Shown piece after piece: positions 34,966-44,694 of a stretch of 64,000 bases of DNA. Source of the DNA: Deltaproteobacteria bacterium (GTDB taxonomy: Bacteria > Desulfobacterota > Dissulfuribacteria > Dissulfuribacterales > UBA3076); the NCBI GenBank assembly GCA_018399745.1, contig JAGYNZ010000003.1, forward strand, positions 1-64,000, given 5' to 3'. Both the position numbers and the translations under genes were made by a program. The notes under the pieces were generated by a model. It saw only the letters and a list, made by a program, of their open reading frames with translations, searched no databases and was not told where the DNA came from. Within the stretch, counting starts at the first letter, position 1, and each line of letters starts with the position of its first letter.

Positions 34966-35915
34966 CTTGGGCCTTTGCTTCCCAGAGTAACTGCCTCAGT
35001 CCAATGCTTGATTTCGGACACTTCCGCCCCAGACTTAGGATTCCAGTAAACCTGATAGATGCGACTGCCAAACCAAACCCTGAGACACACTACCTCACGG
35101 GTTGATGTATTGTCGTCAATGAGTTCAGTACCAAGAATTTCCTCAAGAGGTAAAGGTGCACATCCTTTGCTCACATCGCCTGATTTGTTATAAACTGTAA
35201 ATAAATTCCAGAGACCGCCCTGCCATGAGACCTCACTATCTTCTTCGTCTTGGACTAACCAGCTAATAGGCCCGTAAAATGCTTTATGACCAACACCATT
35301 AACTAAAAGCAGTTCCTCCAATAAACGAAATGGACCATTAGCTGGATAATATGGCGGAGACATGTCCTGGTAGACATCATCCTCTGCACCATTAAGCCTC
35401 ACCAGCTTATCGGAATCTTTCCAATCCAGAATACCATCCACTATGGTATCTGCGGCATCAAGCTCCTCATCCCCCAAAATTGTCCTCACTACATTCCTGA
35501 TCTGATCCTCCGAACTGTTATTAAGGTCGAGCTTTCCATTCTCGTCTTCCAGGGTAAAGCTGACCTCCCTGCCTCCGAAGTTCACTTTATACAAACTCCC
35601 GTCTGCACAGAGGCTATCCTCCTCTTCTTCTCTGTCGGTTCCAGGGGGAGAAAGCTTGCTCTCTGCAAGAAGCAGTATAGACCTCGCAGCCTCTCGGCCC
35701 TGCAGTGCATCCCAGGCACATTGACCCAGATTCCTGCGAATTCTGGCCTCGACCGCATAGAAACCGCCGACCAGTGTAAGCAGTGCCAACACCCAGAGAA
35801 CCATAACAAGGACCGTACCTCTTTGTTCATTCACTTTAAAACCGACATCTGATATAAATTTGGGGATTGAAAAATTATAATCAAAACCTTGGCAATCCAA
35901 AATTCTTTTCGTCAT
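34944..35915 (-). CDS. gspK: type II secretion minor pseudopilin GspK
   Basis: 323 residues if begun at 35915. The pseudopilin helix is RGTVLVMVLWVLALLTLVGG. A GTG at 35834 (VNEQRG) would give a short pre-peptide typical of pseudopilins; neither start has a good ribosome-binding site. The GspK Asp/Glu-rich insert (NGAEDDVYQDMSPPYY region) is present. GspK caps the pseudopilus tip with GspI and GspJ. Confidence 0.88.
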   Translation of the reverse strand: MTKRILDCQGFDYNFSIPKFISDVGFKVNEQRGTVLVMVLWVLALLTLVGGFYAVEARIRRNLGQCAWDALQGREAARSILLLAESKLSPPGTDREEEEDSLCADGSLYKVNFGGREVSFTLEDENGKLDLNNSSEDQIRNVVRTILGDEELDAADTIVDGILDWKDSDKLVRLNGAEDDVYQDMSPPYYPANGPFRLLEELLLVNGVGHKAFYGPISWLVQDEEDSEVSWQGGLWNLFTVYNKSGDVSKGCAPLPLEEILGTELIDDNTSTREVVCLRVWFGSRIYQVYWNPKSGAEVSEIKHWTEAVTLGSKGPRWLETEK

Positions 35916-36010
35916 TACAGAAAAAGTCGGAATAACGCTTTAGCTTTTAATTCTTTATAACTTCAAACCGTCAAAGGGACCTTGGATTACAGTCAACAAA
36001 TGAGCTCAAA

Positions 36011-36706
36011 TCATAAATCAACAAGCAGAAAAGGATTTGTATAGAAAATCCGCCATGTGATTGCCGGCTCTTCGTCATTATCGGAAAAAGCCAGACCCAT
36101 GGCTACTGCCTCAGGAACATTGCCCCTTTGGTTCCAGTCATCTTTCCAATCTTCAGGAGCGGATTCATCATGCGATGTACTCTGAGATTTGCCTTGATAT
36201 GTAAAGACCAGAGAATCTATCCCTTTTACGATTGAAATGCCCCAGCCCTGTTCCATAAGGTCCGGCTTATCCTCCAGATCTACGCTGTCAGGAAGGTTCT
36301 CTTTCAGATCTTCACTCCTGGTGATTGCCTTCTGGGCATAAATGAATTTTTTCTCTCTCTCATCAAAACGATAAACCACCTTGAAAAGACCACCTGCATG
36401 AGAGCCCAATGGCACGTGGGTAGTCACAAAAGAAAGCTCGTTTCCTTCCCCATGAAACTCACAAAAATCCTTAAGGTCGGATCCGGCCTCTCTCACCACA
36501 GCCCTGAGTTGTCTCCCGAAAAGTCCCTCAATAGAGGATATGACTATTAAACGTTCGTTGATTTCTTTTCCCCTGCCGTAGGCCCTCAGTCCCGTATGAA
36601 CAGATAAGGAAAGAATAAGAACCAAAACAGCGATAAGAGAGACGGAAATCAAGAGTTCAAGAAGTGTGAAGCCTGATGAGGATTTGTTGACTGTATTTTC
36701 CGTCAT
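36011..36706 (-). CDS. gspJ: type II secretion minor pseudopilin GspJ
   Basis: 231 residues with the prepilin motif SGFTLLELLISVSLIAVL (cleaved by the prepilin peptidase) and a C-terminal beta domain. Start overlaps the gspI stop by 4 bp. A 95-bp gap separates it from gspK. Confidence 0.88.
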   Translation of the reverse strand: MTENTVNKSSSGFTLLELLISVSLIAVLVLILSLSVHTGLRAYGRGKEINERLIVISSIEGLFGRQLRAVVREAGSDLKDFCEFHGEGNELSFVTTHVPLGSHAGGLFKVVYRFDEREKKFIYAQKAITRSEDLKENLPDSVDLEDKPDLMEQGWGISIVKGIDSLVFTYQGKSQSTSHDESAPEDWKDDWNQRGNVPEAVAMGLAFSDNDEEPAITWRIFYTNPFLLVDL

Positions 36707-37110
36707 ATCTCCTCTGCCGATATCCAGCTGGTCAATACAAAGGAATGAGCGTTATGTGGAGGTAGTATTGTAAGGACCAGCTCCTTAAGCTCGGGGATTG
36801 CAATCTCTTTTTCTTCCTGATCTTCGGCTGTTATATTCAAGACTAGATCCCTGATCTCTACCCTGTAGCTCCACCCTGGATTACCCTCTACATCCCCCTC
36901 AATTGAAGACAGGGATTCAAACTCATGAGATAATTCATAAAGTACAGACTCCGCTGTATACGCTGCCTCTCTGGCCATATCGCCTCTAAAGGCTTGCCGG
37001 TGTCCCTGCGCAAAGCCAGATACCAATACCCCGAGCGCAATACCCATTATTACTGTCGCAACCAAGACCTCTATGAGGGTAAAACCTGATGAAGATCTTT
37101 TTACTATCAC
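36703..37110 (-). CDS. gspI: type II secretion minor pseudopilin GspI
   Basis: 135 residues from the GTG at 37110, which overlaps the gspH stop as GTGA; an ATG at 37185 would lie inside gspH and give an atypical leader. The pilin motif is SGFTLIEVLVATVIMGIALG. It forms the pseudopilus tip with GspJ and GspK. Confidence 0.87.
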   Translation of the reverse strand: MIVKRSSSGFTLIEVLVATVIMGIALGVLVSGFAQGHRQAFRGDMAREAAYTAESVLYELSHEFESLSSIEGDVEGNPGWSYRVEIRDLVLNITAEDQEEKEIAIPELKELVLTILPPHNAHSFVLTSWISAEEI

Positions 37111-37580
37111 GATAAAATGCGCTCCATCCGGATCAGTCCAAGGAAATTGTCTATCACTACCCGGTCTATACGACCTCCTTCCCATTTGAGGTCGATTTCT
37201 CCACCGCTTGAACTCCCATCAGGATAAAAGGTCACTGCATGAATACCTGGTTCCACTTCCCCTATTCCCTCGCCTTCCACCTTTATAGACTTCGGGATTT
37301 GCTGCCATTTAAGGCCCTCAACACAAAAGGTCCTGCTATCTCCATCAATAAAAAACCTGACTGCATCACCCCTGCCCAGGCTTGCCGACCTGGCCCGGAC
37401 CAGGGTCTGTGTAAAAGACTGAACAAAAACATTCTCTTCAGACCGCAGTATCCCGCCGACGACAGACACGAAAACCATAGAACTGAATATACCTATCATG
37501 ACCAGCACTACAAGGAGCTCTACAAGAGTAAACCCCGCTGATCTTCTATCTTCAATCTTATATCTTTTATAAAGCCACAT
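37107..37580 (-). CDS. gspH: type II secretion pseudopilin GspH
   Basis: 157 residues from ATG 37580, inside the last codons of gspF (14-bp overlap). The pilin motif is AGFTLVELLVVLVMIGIFSS. GspH connects tip and shaft of the pseudopilus. Confidence 0.87.
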   Translation of the reverse strand: MWLYKRYKIEDRRSAGFTLVELLVVLVMIGIFSSMVFVSVVGGILRSEENVFVQSFTQTLVRARSASLGRGDAVRFFIDGDSRTFCVEGLKWQQIPKSIKVEGEGIGEVEPGIHAVTFYPDGSSSGGEIDLKWEGGRIDRVVIDNFLGLIRMERILS

Positions 37581-38772
37581 CGTTAATACCGAATATAGCA
37601 AGGAGCATAGACAGGATAATCCCGCCAATAATAATACCCATCAGTACTATGGTAATAGGTTCCACAAGGGATAAATAGACCTTGGTGTCATGCTGGACCT
37701 TTTCTTCAAGATCATCTGCAATCTTTAAAAGCATAGGCCCCATAGCCCCTGTTTCCTCTCCAATAGCCACCAGGTGCACCATAAGTGAGGGGAAAACCTT
37801 TGTTTGTTTCATAAGTTGACTGAGGCTCTTTCCCTGACGGACTCCCTTATACAGATCCTCCACAGCACTCCGAATAACGCTGTTAGACACTACTTCTCCA
37901 GAAAGGGAAATACCCTTCAGTATGGGGACACCGCTCTCAAGCAAGGTGCCCAATGTCCGGGCCAGCCGACCGAGTTCTATCCGCAGTAACATAGCTCCGG
38001 CCAAGGGCAGACGAAGTACCACCTTATCCCACCAGACACTCCCTTCAGGTGACTTGATATAGGAATAAAAACCCGCACTAAGCAAAAGAATAATCAAAGT
38101 CAACAACCACCACCACGACTGTAGAAACATGCTGGCCGCAACGATTAACTTGGTGGCCATGGGCATAGGCTGATTAAGATCCTCAAAGATCTGGCCGAAC
38201 TTCGGCACAACAAAAGTTACTAATATAAAGACTGATAAAATGCCGACAAGGGCCAAGATACCTGGATAAATTGATGAAGTAATAATAAACTTTCGAATAT
38301 TTCTTGAACGCTCAATGAAACCGTCCAGCCTTTTAAGAACCATGGGTAGGACACCTCCCAGCTCGCCTACCCGTATCATATTAACATAGAGGCGGTTGAA
38401 TATGTCCGGATAAGAGGACAATGCCTCCGACAGCTTTTTGCCCCCGTGAATATCCTGTCTTATAGTATTAATCAGTGTACGTATATTCTCTTGCTCTGCA
38501 GCATCTTCCACGATAGCCAACGTCCGCTCAAGAGGCACACCGGCCTCCAGAAGATCAGACAACTCCCTGGTAAAATAAAGGAGATCATCCTGGCTAAACT
38601 TTACCGCTTTCCTGGTCCAAAAAGCATAGAACTGTTTTAACCTCTTAACCTTAATGGGTTGAAGACCTTGGTCAATTAATCTGGAAATCAAGAGATCTCG
38701 GCTTGCAGCCTCGTCTGTGCCTTCAATCTTTTGACCCTTAACATCCAGGGCCTCGTAAGTAAAAGTAGGCAT
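37567..38772 (-). CDS. gspF: type II secretion inner-membrane protein GspF
   Basis: 401 residues with two homologous cytoplasmic helical domains and three membrane segments; KKLSEALSSYP and the second-copy VRQGKSLSQLMKQ are the family signatures. GspF is the platform on which GspE acts. It starts 26 bp after gspE. Confidence 0.95.
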   Translation of the reverse strand: MPTFTYEALDVKGQKIEGTDEAASRDLLISRLIDQGLQPIKVKRLKQFYAFWTRKAVKFSQDDLLYFTRELSDLLEAGVPLERTLAIVEDAAEQENIRTLINTIRQDIHGGKKLSEALSSYPDIFNRLYVNMIRVGELGGVLPMVLKRLDGFIERSRNIRKFIITSSIYPGILALVGILSVFILVTFVVPKFGQIFEDLNQPMPMATKLIVAASMFLQSWWWLLTLIILLLSAGFYSYIKSPEGSVWWDKVVLRLPLAGAMLLRIELGRLARTLGTLLESGVPILKGISLSGEVVSNSVIRSAVEDLYKGVRQGKSLSQLMKQTKVFPSLMVHLVAIGEETGAMGPMLLKIADDLEEKVQHDTKVYLSLVEPITIVLMGIIIGGIILSMLLAIFGINDVAL

Positions 38773-38798
38773 TATTAAATAATCACCAACTCACTAAA

Positions 38799-40460
38799 TC
38801 AATTAGTGACTCTCATAACCTCTTCAAAGGTTGTCTGACCTGCAATGACTTTTTGCAGGCCATCCTGACGGAGAGTCCTCATGCCCGCTGATTGGGCCTG
38901 GGAAAGTATCAGGCTACTGTCAGCGCCCTTGACTATCAGCCGCCTTATCTCGTCATTTATCTGAATCAGTTCGTATATACCTGTACGACCGGAAAATCCC
39001 GTATTGGCACAACTTGCACAACCCTTACCCCGCCAGACCTCGGATGGAGCCTGAGTGCTGTCCACTCCAAGGACCTGGACTACCTCCTCGAAAAAACCAG
39101 GCGGCAGATCATAGGCAGCCCTGCAGTGCGGACAGATCTTCCTGACCAGCCTCTGAGCCATCACTGCGAGTAAACAGGAAGACAAAAGATAAGACTCAAC
39201 GCCCATCTCTTGCAACCTGGTAATGGCACTAGCTGCATTATTTGTGTGAAGAGTAGAAAAAACAAGATGCCCGGTAAGGGCTGACTGTATTGCAATTTCG
39301 GCAGTTTCCGCATCTCGGATCTCTCCGACAAGTATCACATCAGGATCCTGTCTAAGGATGTTACGAAGGGCAGAGGCAAAGTCTAACCCTATTTTAGGAC
39401 GGATCTGGATCTGATTTATCCCGTCTAACTGATACTCAACCGGGTCTTCTACTGTTATAATTTTCTTGTCAGGGGCGTTGATACGGTTCATCACCCCGTA
39501 AAGAGTCGTGGTCTTACCGCTACCGGTCGGACCGGTGACCAGTATCAACCCATAGGGCCTTAAAATTATCTTTTCAAAATCCCCCAATATATCGGATGAA
39601 ATCCCCAGGATTTCCAGATCCAGACGGACCTCCTCCCGATTGAGAAGCCTGAGTACCACACTCTCTCCGAACAGGGTCGGCAAGGAAGAGACCCTGATAT
39701 CTATATCTCGTTGCCCCTCTCGGACCTTTATACGACCGTCCTGAGGTAAACGCATCTCTGCGATGTTCATCTTGCCCATAAGCTTCAAACGGGAAGTAAT
39801 TGCGGGCTGGAGCCTCTTTGAGACCGTCTCAATGTCGTGAAGGACTCCATCTATACGGAACCTTACCTTAAAAGCGTCCCTGAATGGTTCAAAATGTATG
39901 TCTGATGCCTTTATCTCAAGGGCCTGACTGATAATATGATTTACAAGACGTATCACAGGGGCCTCGGAGGCAAGGTCCCGCAGTTGTTCAGGATCGTCCC
40001 ATAGCTCATCGACAGTGAGAGATTCGTCCTCAGAATCCTCGTTTGCCAAGTCTATATCGGCTTCGTACCATCTGTAAACAGCAGCAAGAATATCCTCTTC
40101 ACTGGCAAGAAAGGGGCGTACCTGTCTCTGATAGATATTTTCAAGGAGTTCTCTCAGATAAAGATCCCGGGGCGTGGTCATGGCCACCCTGGCTTCTGAG
40201 TCATCTATCGATAATGTAACAACTCGCCACTGCCTCATCAGCTGGGGGGACAAACCATTTATCATGGGCGGCTTATCAGGGAAATCAGCCGCATCTATCT
40301 GGGGAAATTCAGGCTCTGGGACCTGCTCTGAATTTGATTCAGGCACAGAAAACTGCACCTCACCCGGGTCTTGAAATTTGTTCCTGCCTTTCCAGTTGAC
40401 CAGAGATCCCAGGAAGGACCCAACGTTTTTAACATCCACCAAATTACCCAATTCTCTCAC
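38799..40460 (-). CDS. gspE: type II secretion ATPase GspE
   Basis: 553 residues from a GTG that overlaps the gspG stop as GTGA (a TTG 6 bp upstream is the alternative). It has an N1-type domain, the Walker A GPTGSGKTTTLYG, Asp box and Walker B regions (DPDVILVGEIRDAETAE) and the tetracysteine zinc loop (CPHC and CASC). It powers pseudopilus assembly at the inner membrane. Confidence 0.95.
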   Translation of the reverse strand: MRELGNLVDVKNVGSFLGSLVNWKGRNKFQDPGEVQFSVPESNSEQVPEPEFPQIDAADFPDKPPMINGLSPQLMRQWRVVTLSIDDSEARVAMTTPRDLYLRELLENIYQRQVRPFLASEEDILAAVYRWYEADIDLANEDSEDESLTVDELWDDPEQLRDLASEAPVIRLVNHIISQALEIKASDIHFEPFRDAFKVRFRIDGVLHDIETVSKRLQPAITSRLKLMGKMNIAEMRLPQDGRIKVREGQRDIDIRVSSLPTLFGESVVLRLLNREEVRLDLEILGISSDILGDFEKIILRPYGLILVTGPTGSGKTTTLYGVMNRINAPDKKIITVEDPVEYQLDGINQIQIRPKIGLDFASALRNILRQDPDVILVGEIRDAETAEIAIQSALTGHLVFSTLHTNNAASAITRLQEMGVESYLLSSCLLAVMAQRLVRKICPHCRAAYDLPPGFFEEVVQVLGVDSTQAPSEVWRGKGCASCANTGFSGRTGIYELIQINDEIRRLIVKGADSSLILSQAQSAGMRTLRQDGLQKVIAGQTTFEEVMRVTN

Positions 40461-40906
40461 TCCCAACTTACTATGTCTGCGTCTTCATCCTCGCCGCCCG
40501 GCTCTCCGTCACGGCCGTAACTGACAAGATCATAGTCGTAGTGTTCTCCGGGAGCTGTATAGACATATTCGTGTCCCCATGGATCCTTTGGAATGGCTTT
40601 GGGCATGTATGGCCCAGCCCAGTTTTCAAGATCCTCCGGCTTCTCCCGTAAGGCGGAAAGACCCTGTTCAGTAGTGGGATAACGACCATTATCCAGGCGA
40701 AACTCGTCGAGAGCAGCACCAATGAGTTCGATCTGGGCCTTTGCGGTCTTTTGTTTGCTCATTGCCAGTTTTCCAAAAAACTTGGGTGCTACCAGAGAAG
40801 CTAAAAGCCCTATGATTATTACAACTACAAGGAGTTCAATCAGGGTGAAACCCAAATCACCTTCAAGCCTCTTTGCAAAACTGTGGTCGAAAATTTTTTT
40901 CCTCAA
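40457..40906 (-). CDS. gspG: type II secretion major pseudopilin GspG
   Basis: About 149 residues. The first frame codon is TTG at 40924, but GGAGG lies 7-8 nt before a TTG at 40906, which is preferred. The pilin motif is LGFTLIELLVVVIIIGLLAS; the ALDEFRLDNGRYPTTEQGL loop and the acidic C-terminus (calcium site) are standard for GspG. First gene of the eleven-gene operon, with a promoter about 200 bp upstream. Confidence 0.93.
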   Translation of the reverse strand: MRKKIFDHSFAKRLEGDLGFTLIELLVVVIIIGLLASLVAPKFFGKLAMSKQKTAKAQIELIGAALDEFRLDNGRYPTTEQGLSALREKPEDLENWAGPYMPKAIPKDPWGHEYVYTAPGEHYDYDLVSYGRDGEPGGEDEDADIVSWE

Positions 40907-41118
40907 CAATAATACCTCCGACAATATCCTGTTTTGAAAAATTGATTCATTTAAGGTTAATAATCAAAAAAATAATTTTAGTTCCTCGATTATACATACG
41001 AATCTAAATCCGTTTGAACGAGCTATAAGATCTGCGGCGCGGATTTCGGTGATCACCCATACTAATTCCGCCGCCATCCGTGTAATCAGTGTGCAAACTA
41101 GAAACTTCTATATTTTTT

Positions 41119-41147
41119 AAATTACGGCCCGCTGCAACTACTGTCAA
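41119..41147 (-). promoter_or_regulatory. candidate promoter of the type II secretion operon
   Basis: Minus strand TTGACA (41147-41142), spacer 17 nt, TAATTT (41124-41119), in the gap between rlpA and gspG. It implies a leader of about 200 nt. Confidence 0.45.
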
Positions 41148-41169
41148 GCAATATACATACCTCTCCGCC

Positions 41170-42030
41170 TCATCTCGAAACCAGAAAGGCATCTGGGAAA
41201 CCCAGGCTTTCAAGCCGGGTTTCAAAATTCTTGGCCGCATTATACTCAGTTGCTGCAAATATCTGTACCCTATAAAATATCTGATCTCCTCTTGGTTGGC
41301 GAAAAACGACCACGTCCTTATAATATCTGGTCATTTTCCGCCTAAGGGCATAGGCATTGTCAGGCTCCAAAAATGCCCCTATCTGCACATAAAATTCTCC
41401 GATTCTGAAATCAGGGTGCGACTTAAATCCAACGAGGACACCAGAGCTTACATGAACCTCTCCGAGGGCCTCTATCCTAACCTTTGCCGTCCCCGGTCCG
41501 ATCATATCCAGCTTTTTGCCAGCGCCATAGCTGAGATCTATAATCCTATTCTTGACAAAAGGCCCTCGATCAATGATCCTGACTGCGACTTCCCTGCCAT
41601 TTTCAAGGTTGACTACCTTGACATATGTGTTCATGGGTAACGTACGATGGGCCGCAGTTATAGCATGCATATTATATAATTCACCACTGGCGGTTGGCCT
41701 TCCGTGGAATTCACCTCCATACCAGGATGCATACCCTTCTTCTACAAAGCCTTCGGCACAGGGCAAGGGGTAGTAAATATGTCCATTAATTTCATAGGGA
41801 TGCTGAGTTGCAAGCAATTCCCGGACAGGTGTTGTCGGTGATAATGGGGGCGGTATGTGCCGATGTCCACAACCAGTTAAATTAAAAAAGAGTGAAAAAA
41901 CAAGAAAAAATACAATAAAGCCGATTTTGTTAAGAAACTTCAAAAACCTCTGATGCCGACATGTGTGCGCAAATTCTAAATTATTTCTGTCTCTCAAGGC
42001 AGCTGACATTGACTGCCACAAATATTTCAT
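41170..42030 (-). CDS. rlpA: RlpA-like septal lytic transglycosylase with SPOR domain
   Basis: 286 residues from the ATG at 42030 (GAGG 6 nt upstream). A lipoprotein signal ends in LTGC. The double-psi beta barrel has GYASWYGGEFHGRPTASGE and DRGPFVKNRIIDLS, including the catalytic Asp. The C-terminal SPOR domain (FYVQIGAFLEPDNAYALRRK) binds denuded peptidoglycan at the septum. RlpA cleaves such glycan strands during division. It stands alone upstream of the type II secretion operon. Confidence 0.9.
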   Translation of the reverse strand: MKYLWQSMSAALRDRNNLEFAHTCRHQRFLKFLNKIGFIVFFLVFSLFFNLTGCGHRHIPPPLSPTTPVRELLATQHPYEINGHIYYPLPCAEGFVEEGYASWYGGEFHGRPTASGELYNMHAITAAHRTLPMNTYVKVVNLENGREVAVRIIDRGPFVKNRIIDLSYGAGKKLDMIGPGTAKVRIEALGEVHVSSGVLVGFKSHPDFRIGEFYVQIGAFLEPDNAYALRRKMTRYYKDVVVFRQPRGDQIFYRVQIFAATEYNAAKNFETRLESLGFPDAFLVSR

Positions 42031-42319
42031 GGCAAACCTCAAAAAAAGTACGAATAAAAACTGCCTAGTCTTCTATTCCGTCTATAATAATATAATAACA
42101 GGAGGATAATAAAAAAACATGGGCATTAACAGGTTAATGGCTCAGGGATTCAGAGTTATTTTATTGTGATCCAGTAAAAAATCGGATGTCGAATTATTAA
42201 TGCTTATAATCAACTGATATTAATGTAGACTGCCTTTATTTTTGTGTATATTGCGACCATATCACAAATGGAGCCGCTTAAAAGACTCAAGATTTTGTCG
42301 ATGGCAAGGCGTAGAAAAA

Positions 42320-42350
42320 AAGAAAGGTGGCAGCCTCAAAAGCCGCCACC
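42320..42350 (-). terminator. terminator of the FmdB-like gene
   Basis: GGTGGC...GCCACC with inner pairs (42326-42350); on the minus strand it is followed by a T-rich tract. Confidence 0.75.
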
Positions 42351-42365
42351 CCATATGTACATTGA

Positions 42366-42662
42366 TCAGGGAGTAGTATTAGGTGAACCGCCGACCGATG
42401 AGCCGGAAGGAGAATCGCTATCCTTTTTGCTTTTTTTATCAGGACTTGGCTCAGACTTTTTGTTATCTGCAATTCCAGTCTTTTTACCGGCATAATCAGT
42501 TACATACCAGCCGCTACCCTTCAGATGAAATGAGGAATGGGAGATCAGCTTGTGCAATTTGCCGCCACAGGACTCACACATATCAAGTGGTGCATCAGAA
42601 AATTTCTGCCAGCTCTCTATAATTTTTCCACATGATTCGCATTCATATTCATAAATAGGCAT
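42366..42662 (-). CDS. FmdB-family zinc-ribbon regulatory protein
   Basis: 98 residues. The N-terminal MPIYEYECESCG and the second CESCGG pair make the FmdB/CxxC_CxxC zinc ribbon, followed by a disordered Lys/Ser/Pro tail of about 40 residues. FmdB proteins are thought to be small regulators, but their target is unknown. Single gene with its own terminator. Confidence 0.87.
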   Translation of the reverse strand: MPIYEYECESCGKIIESWQKFSDAPLDMCESCGGKLHKLISHSSFHLKGSGWYVTDYAGKKTGIADNKKSEPSPDKKSKKDSDSPSGSSVGGSPNTTP

Positions 42663-42751
42663 AAATTAACCTCCAATAATACTCATATGTTCTGTTTACT
42701 CAATATTATCTCCAGATGAAATCAATCTAACTACTTTATTTTAATATATAT

Positions 42752-43270
42752 TCAGTTTTTATTCACCTGTGAGTGCGGGTAAAATCGATCCAGGACCGCA
42801 TCCATACCTCTTACTCCTACAGGTGTCAATATATCCTGTGTCGTCAGATGGACTTTCTGTTCTTCCTCATTATGGTCATCAATTTCAGGGTGACAAAAAA
42901 AACAACTGAACCTCATTATGTGAACAAATTCGTGGGTAATCACATATATGAGAAAAGGAAACAGTATCTGTTTTTTCCCACCCGATGTCTGATCCAATAT
43001 ATTGTGATCATGGAGGCAAATCCTGTAAAACTTCTGAATGTCCCGACCACTTTGTTTCTGCGTTAATTTTTTCCCATAACTGACAAGGTGAGCAAATGCC
43101 TCCCCCGGATATTCCCACCAGCTGACTTCCTTGAGGGTCTTGATCTCATAGGGATTCCTTAACCAGTAATTGCTGGAAATAGCAAAATAATTGGTTACCA
43201 CATCCTCTGAGATACATACTGCTTCGTCCAGGATCTTGACATGATCAGGCTCGAAATATCTTCTCTGCAT
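42752..43270 (-). CDS. putative zincin-type metalloprotein, unknown family
   Basis: 172 residues without signal peptide. YVITHEFVHIMRF contains HExxH with a Val before the second His, the core of zincin metallopeptidases. A third ligand may be in the later CHPEIDDHNEEEQKVH stretch. I do not recognise the family. The motif suggests metal binding, and the fold could be non-peptidase. Neighbours give no clue. Confidence 0.55.
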   Translation of the reverse strand: MQRRYFEPDHVKILDEAVCISEDVVTNYFAISSNYWLRNPYEIKTLKEVSWWEYPGEAFAHLVSYGKKLTQKQSGRDIQKFYRICLHDHNILDQTSGGKKQILFPFLIYVITHEFVHIMRFSCFFCHPEIDDHNEEEQKVHLTTQDILTPVGVRGMDAVLDRFYPHSQVNKN

Positions 43271-43447
43271 TATCTATACAGACCTACTGAAAAGATTAAC
43301 ACATCAATATCGTGATTCTGGGGAAAAATAATGCCGCAGTTCTTGCACGTCAAGAACCAAACCATACATCTATACGGATAAACTAACACCATTCATTACA
43401 CGTACGAATTTCATTCAACCACTAAGCCGAGATGAGTTGATATAAGG

Positions 43448-44230
43448 CTAAAGTTCCGGCACGCTGGGATTTGCCAGAAGTAAATTCAGAACATGAAGTT
43501 CGTGCCCTATGATGATGGACAGACGGAGCTGCTCTGCAGAAGTGGCCTCTTTGCGACCTGGGAAGAAAAGAAACCCGTAAGCCAGTTGTCCGGGATCGAT
43601 AGGCCGGTTACTCAAGGTCCTTTGAGCCAAATCAGCACTTATCCTTTCCGAAGAGGTGGTGTATGCCGTCGCCCCACCTGACAACGCCCCGACTGTACCT
43701 CCAAGGACTGCCCCTTTGCCCACGCTTTCACCTATATCATGTCCTGAAATTATACCTACGGCAAAACCTGCCAAGGCACCGGCAGCCCCGAGTAAAACTG
43801 CGGGCTTCATGGTTCCTTTACCTGTTTCGCCTATCTCGACATGTCCTTTCACCCGTTGGTAGGCTTCCTCCGCTGAAAGAATAGGCCATGCCTGCCCGAT
43901 TTGATCAATAAGAAATGTCTGTTCGGAGTCTATGCTTACCCTGTGCATGCCCTGATTATCAATGACTAATTGGACTGGCAAAAGTCCTGACCCTCTTATG
44001 TCAAAACCAAACCGTTCCGCTGCGGTTTTTTTATCAAGAAATGCCACGGCCAGCATCTCAACACCATTCAACTCCACGTATTCAGGTTGAGTCCCAGGAA
44101 TGATGACGGGAGCAACACGATGTCCGTAACTAGTACAACCGGAAAGTAGAAGCAGGCTGAGCAAAACACTAAATAGTAGTTTATACACCTTTCGGAATTG
44201 AATTAAGATATACAGGCTCTTCGAGTTCAT
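43448..44230 (-). CDS. lipoprotein with Gly-zipper membrane segment
   Basis: 260 residues. A lipoprotein signal ends in LLSGC. A soluble beta-rich region follows and then a Gly/Ala-rich stretch (AAGALAGFAVGIISG, VGALSGGATAY) like the Gly-zipper motifs of outer-membrane lipoproteins. Function unknown; envelope location is likely. Confidence 0.7.
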   Translation of the reverse strand: MNSKSLYILIQFRKVYKLLFSVLLSLLLLSGCTSYGHRVAPVIIPGTQPEYVELNGVEMLAVAFLDKKTAAERFGFDIRGSGLLPVQLVIDNQGMHRVSIDSEQTFLIDQIGQAWPILSAEEAYQRVKGHVEIGETGKGTMKPAVLLGAAGALAGFAVGIISGHDIGESVGKGAVLGGTVGALSGGATAYTTSSERISADLAQRTLSNRPIDPGQLAYGFLFFPGRKEATSAEQLRLSIIIGHELHVLNLLLANPSVPEL

Positions 44231-44347
44231 TTTGTATTCTCAAGGTAGTTTTATTAATTTTTTGCTTTTTTCAGTTTTCCCCGGGATCTGGAGATATTTT
44301 TGTCGGCTGGTGAAAACCGGCTTTGCTTTTCTTATCCTTATCCAGTA

Positions 44348-44424
<77 letters not shown>

Positions 44425-44436
44425 AATCCAATTATT

Positions 44437-44465
44437 ACTTTAATTTGGCCAACATTGATTGTCAA
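44437..44465 (-). promoter_or_regulatory. promoter of tRNA-Arg
   Basis: Minus strand TTGACA (44465-44460), spacer 17 nt, TAAAGT (44442-44437), 12 nt before the tRNA. Confidence 0.65.
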
Positions 44466-44694
44466 ACTGATTGCATTGTAATCACATCACCCTCATGGGT
44501 TTTTCGAACTAAACCCATAAATTTTGCAAAAGCCTTCTTGTGAGTAAATTACTCTCATTGGAAAATTTGGTTCTTTGTTATTACACTGCCAGTAAAATAT
44601 ATTTGAAAAAATAATGCCGATATGCCCTTGACAAGACAGAAGTCAAATAGCAAAAGACATGTGACAAAAAAAGTATGTAATAAGGAGTTAATAA

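Noticed and set aside
41004-41258. 84-codon minus-strand frame between rlpA and gspG
   Set aside because: It overlaps the rlpA 3' end in another frame and contains the candidate gspG promoter.
44628-44656. TTGACA before the aminotransferase gene as a promoter
   Set aside because: No acceptable -10 box at 15-19 nt; left out of the feature list.
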